Both the position numbers and the translations under genes were made by a program. A model generated the notes under the pieces. The model worked only from the letters and a program-made list of their open reading frames with translations, did no database searches and was not told the origin of the DNA. A DNA stretch of 7,824 bases from Candidatus Aenigmatarchaeota archaeon. Lineage in GTDB: Archaea; Aenigmatarchaeota; Aenigmatarchaeia; QMZP01; QMZT01. The stretch lies in assembly GCA_023128965.1 (NCBI GenBank), contig JAGMCY010000177.1, forward strand, positions 1 to 7,824. The letters are read 5' to 3'. The stretch's first letter is position 1. Every line of letters begins with the position of its first letter. Positions 7,501-7,824 of the stretch are shown here, one piece after another.

Positions 7501-7824
7501 CGAAACCATGATTGATAACAGGTTTTCCTTGCTTTCCGGGGATGCGAAAACGCGAATTTCCGATGCGAGGAAATCCCTTAAAGAGGAAATGAAAGAAATG
7601 GAATCGGCCTCGGCGAACCTTGAAGACAGGCTGAGTAAAATGAGCGATAAAATACAAACGGCTAAGGATCAGATACTGGAAATGAAGAGGTCAAGGGACC
7701 TCGTGTTGGGTGACGTGAAATCTTTGAACAAGACAGTGGAAGATAATGTTGATTCGAAGCTCAAGAATTTCATGAAAGACCTTGAGAAACAGATGAAAAC
7801 TCAGGAAAGGCTTTGGGAATCGAG
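4535..7824 (+). CDS. Giant coiled-coil protein, 3' end beyond the window
   Basis: The frame is open from ATG 4535 to the window end with no stop: at least 1,096 residues. The start is the ATGA overlap with the preceding stop codon, indicating translational coupling; only a weak GAAGG (4526-4530) precedes it. There is no signal peptide, transmembrane helix or P-loop, so it is not an SMC/Rad50 head-containing protein. The composition is dominated by Glu, Lys, Asp, Ser, Gly and hydrophobic residues at heptad or hendecad spacing. There is a single proline (residue 70), no cysteine, and tryptophan only at about 341 and near the window end. Residues 71-1096 could form an almost unbroken rod; at 0.15 nm per residue this is about 150 nm. 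Interspersed repeats occur: six copies of a 57-residue unit and three of a 55-residue unit. I assign no family. A structural filament, spacer or polar scaffold is the natural reading (inference). Antisense open frames here are shadows. Confidence 0.88.
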   Translation, partial: MSELTELEEGLKKLKEDNLEGKKLISRLKGEKKYLDQRNKFLIEKLKQAGVLYEEAGKRVMDFVNENIKPLKAKFAEFDSRLSEIKEYDKSISSALERIEDFNEVINNFKDELLKTQEKEATISANLKELGKKTFENSKRISTVQTFGSEELAEKVEEIKARFGEDVNELEDEFNVFKMGVGNTVDDFRKEFEREAESLRRELEKVDLGKARELDDSMGKIAEDLNKTKEDFSKSMVSLEKAIERLDLKKTKEVDKSIEMVITNLDERFRGFTGELDKRVEAAENELNDFRVELEKSLGDVKTETRDFIDSKSKELDSLLDGLRKRIDEQIQNSMSEWNENIEGVKSDLMRMKEEMEKLIGSINRKVEIGEERREKRMGSTLSEMHASISERLDDISGEVEGRIGEVQENFEAAKSDLAKTVDSLRDVVERGETEKREEIDKIVKGFLAAKGEVDEKIKVVSKEIAEFSMTSEALRKQILKESLAGVQNEVKGIVEDMGKKFENIEESMIEKIISVENSMDEIRANLQGIVNSLSADFDNKMGSLRKEFERRDLKRDKGSEKFSESLRKNLDERFGMLTEDLDGRVRGMGEEIGSLRKDMDNFTVDLKDKFDEIIKGKSKEFGEMVNSLVEDTENMEKGVNSVINTFKKDIEANEMQRREEIDKIIKEFVTQKGEVDEKIQQLDSEISEFSGISETLRKEILKESIEGVKGEVEGIAEGIEEKFESAKGDMENRVNELMENADNRIGGMETDLNGFKVELERTIGKLREDVDKVTGEKTEEMDGVVERAKGDVEEKLKSFTSEFSENVEMVKNDLVSAKGDFERSLASLKKEFGEGETKREGKVEKTRETLGKEAMERFDDFVGRIEERIGVAESEVESLKSEMGDVLEKLRVKFEEMTDKKSRDFENVTKEFADESEKAKKDMESLIAGMETRFQAGEKERGEEAEKILKELMVEKGKVEKSLKEVDKDMEKFSEIRDDLKNEIMKENETMIDNRFSLLSGDAKTRISDARKSLKEEMKEMESASANLEDRLSKMSDKIQTAKDQILEMKRSRDLVLGDVKSLNKTVEDNVDSKLKNFMKDLEKQMKTQERLWES
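4985..5155 (+). repeat. Type A coiled-coil repeat, copy 1 (weak)
   Basis: Encodes residues 151-207 of the giant protein. It aligns without gaps to copy 5 over its first ~30 residues (LAEKVEEIKARFGEDV against MENRVNELMENADNRI, then E-x(3)-F/L-N-x-F-K). This is the least certain copy. Confidence 0.4.
5324..5494 (+). repeat. Type A coiled-coil repeat, copy 2
   Basis: Residues 264-320. Landmark residues are NLDERF at the start, T-G-E-L-D-K-R-V, then L-N-D-F-R-V-E-L-E and K-S-K-E-L near the end. It matches copies 4, 5 and 6 without gaps. Confidence 0.6.
5696..5866 (+). repeat. Type A coiled-coil repeat, copy 3, running into type B copy 1
   Basis: Residues 388-444. ERLDDISGEVEGRI aligns in register with ERFRGFTGELDKRV of copy 2. 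The A match fades after about 45 residues, and the type B repeat begins at 5843, inside the nominal A length. Confidence 0.5.
5843..6007 (+). repeat. Type B coiled-coil repeat, copy 1
   Basis: Residues 437-491. It begins REEIDKI, continues KGEVDEKI, then EFS, then L-R-K-Q-I-L-K-E-S. It matches copy 2 without gaps at a 666-base offset, with 17-18-base exact DNA matches at 5842-5859/6508-6525 and 5888-5904/6554-6570. Confidence 0.75.
6242..6673 (+). repeat. Composite A-B module 1 (144 codons)
   Basis: Residues 570-713. Type A copy 4 (6242-6412: NLDERF, LDGRV, SLRKDM, KSKEF) is followed after 96 bases by type B copy 2 (6509-6673: REEIDKI, KGEVDEKI, EFS, LRKEILKES). It has the same length and internal spacing as module 2 at 7094-7525. 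Confidence 0.65.
6722..6892 (+). repeat. Type A coiled-coil repeat, copy 5
   Basis: Residues 730-786. MENRVNELMENADNRI, then DLNGFKVELE, then EKTEEM. It is closest to copy 2, with about 14 of 45 residues identical from ADNRI onward without gaps. Confidence 0.6.
7094..7525 (+). repeat. Composite A-B module 2 (144 codons)
   Basis: Residues 854-997. Type A copy 6 (7094-7264: ERF, EERIG, SLKSEM, KFEEM, KKSRDF) is followed after 96 bases by type B copy 3 (7361-7525: GEEAEKI, KGKVEKS, KFS, LKNEIMKEN). It aligns gaplessly to module 1 at an 852-base (284-residue) offset, including the linker. Confidence 0.6.

Noticed and set aside
5995..7509. Antisense open frame of 504 codons
   Set aside because: It lies in the same frame as the previous shadow with the same Ser/Phe-rich low complexity. 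Antisense stops are rare there only because TTA, CTA and TCA trinucleotides are uncommon in the relevant phase of the purine-rich coding strand.
4535..7824. SMC/Rad50-like protein or methyl-accepting chemoreceptor
   Set aside because: There is no Walker A at the N-terminus and no zinc-hook cysteines, and the conserved chemoreceptor hairpin tip and a membrane span are absent.

Overview
The window reads as archaeal. All real genes are on the + strand. Arginine is coded almost entirely by AGG/AGA, ATA is a common isoleucine codon, and TATA-like boxes sit about 25 bases upstream of two start codons with no convincing Shine-Dalgarno in between, the layout of leaderless archaeal transcripts. The MinD-like ATPase has a switch I resembling sequences I associate with DPANN-type or other poorly characterised archaea. 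The exact phylum cannot be fixed from this window.

Layout: (1) 2-655 is the C-terminal end of a membrane-anchored surface protein: helical stalk, one transmembrane helix, cytosolic tail with a SHOCT-like end. (2) 656-771 is the only sizeable gap and holds a T-tract possible terminator and a TATA box. (3) 772-1434 is an unrecognised 220-residue protein with a possible winged-helix N-terminal half. (4) 1467-2234 is a MinD/ParA-family deviant Walker A ATPase ending in an aromatic/lysine amphipathic tail that looks like a membrane-targeting helix. (5) 2263-2526 is an 87-residue protein with one transmembrane helix followed by a coiled coil. (6) 2526-4538 is a 670-residue cytosolic protein with a disordered Lys/Glu/Pro-rich head and a long helical part containing a perfect-register 80-residue tandem duplication. 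(7) 4535-7824 is a giant coiled-coil protein, at least 1,096 residues with no stop before the window ends, proline-free after residue 70 and built from interspersed repeats.

Genes 5-6-7 overlap by one base and by an ATGA quadruplet, so they are very probably one translationally coupled operon, and genes 3-4 lie immediately upstream on the same strand. Taken together the set looks like a membrane-associated ATPase, a small membrane anchor with a cytosolic coiled coil, and two very long filamentous helical proteins. My inference is a cell-organising, polar or cytoskeleton-like scaffold positioned by a MinD-type ATPase. I do not recognise this combination as a described system. No RNA genes, CRISPR arrays, insertion sequences or origins were seen.
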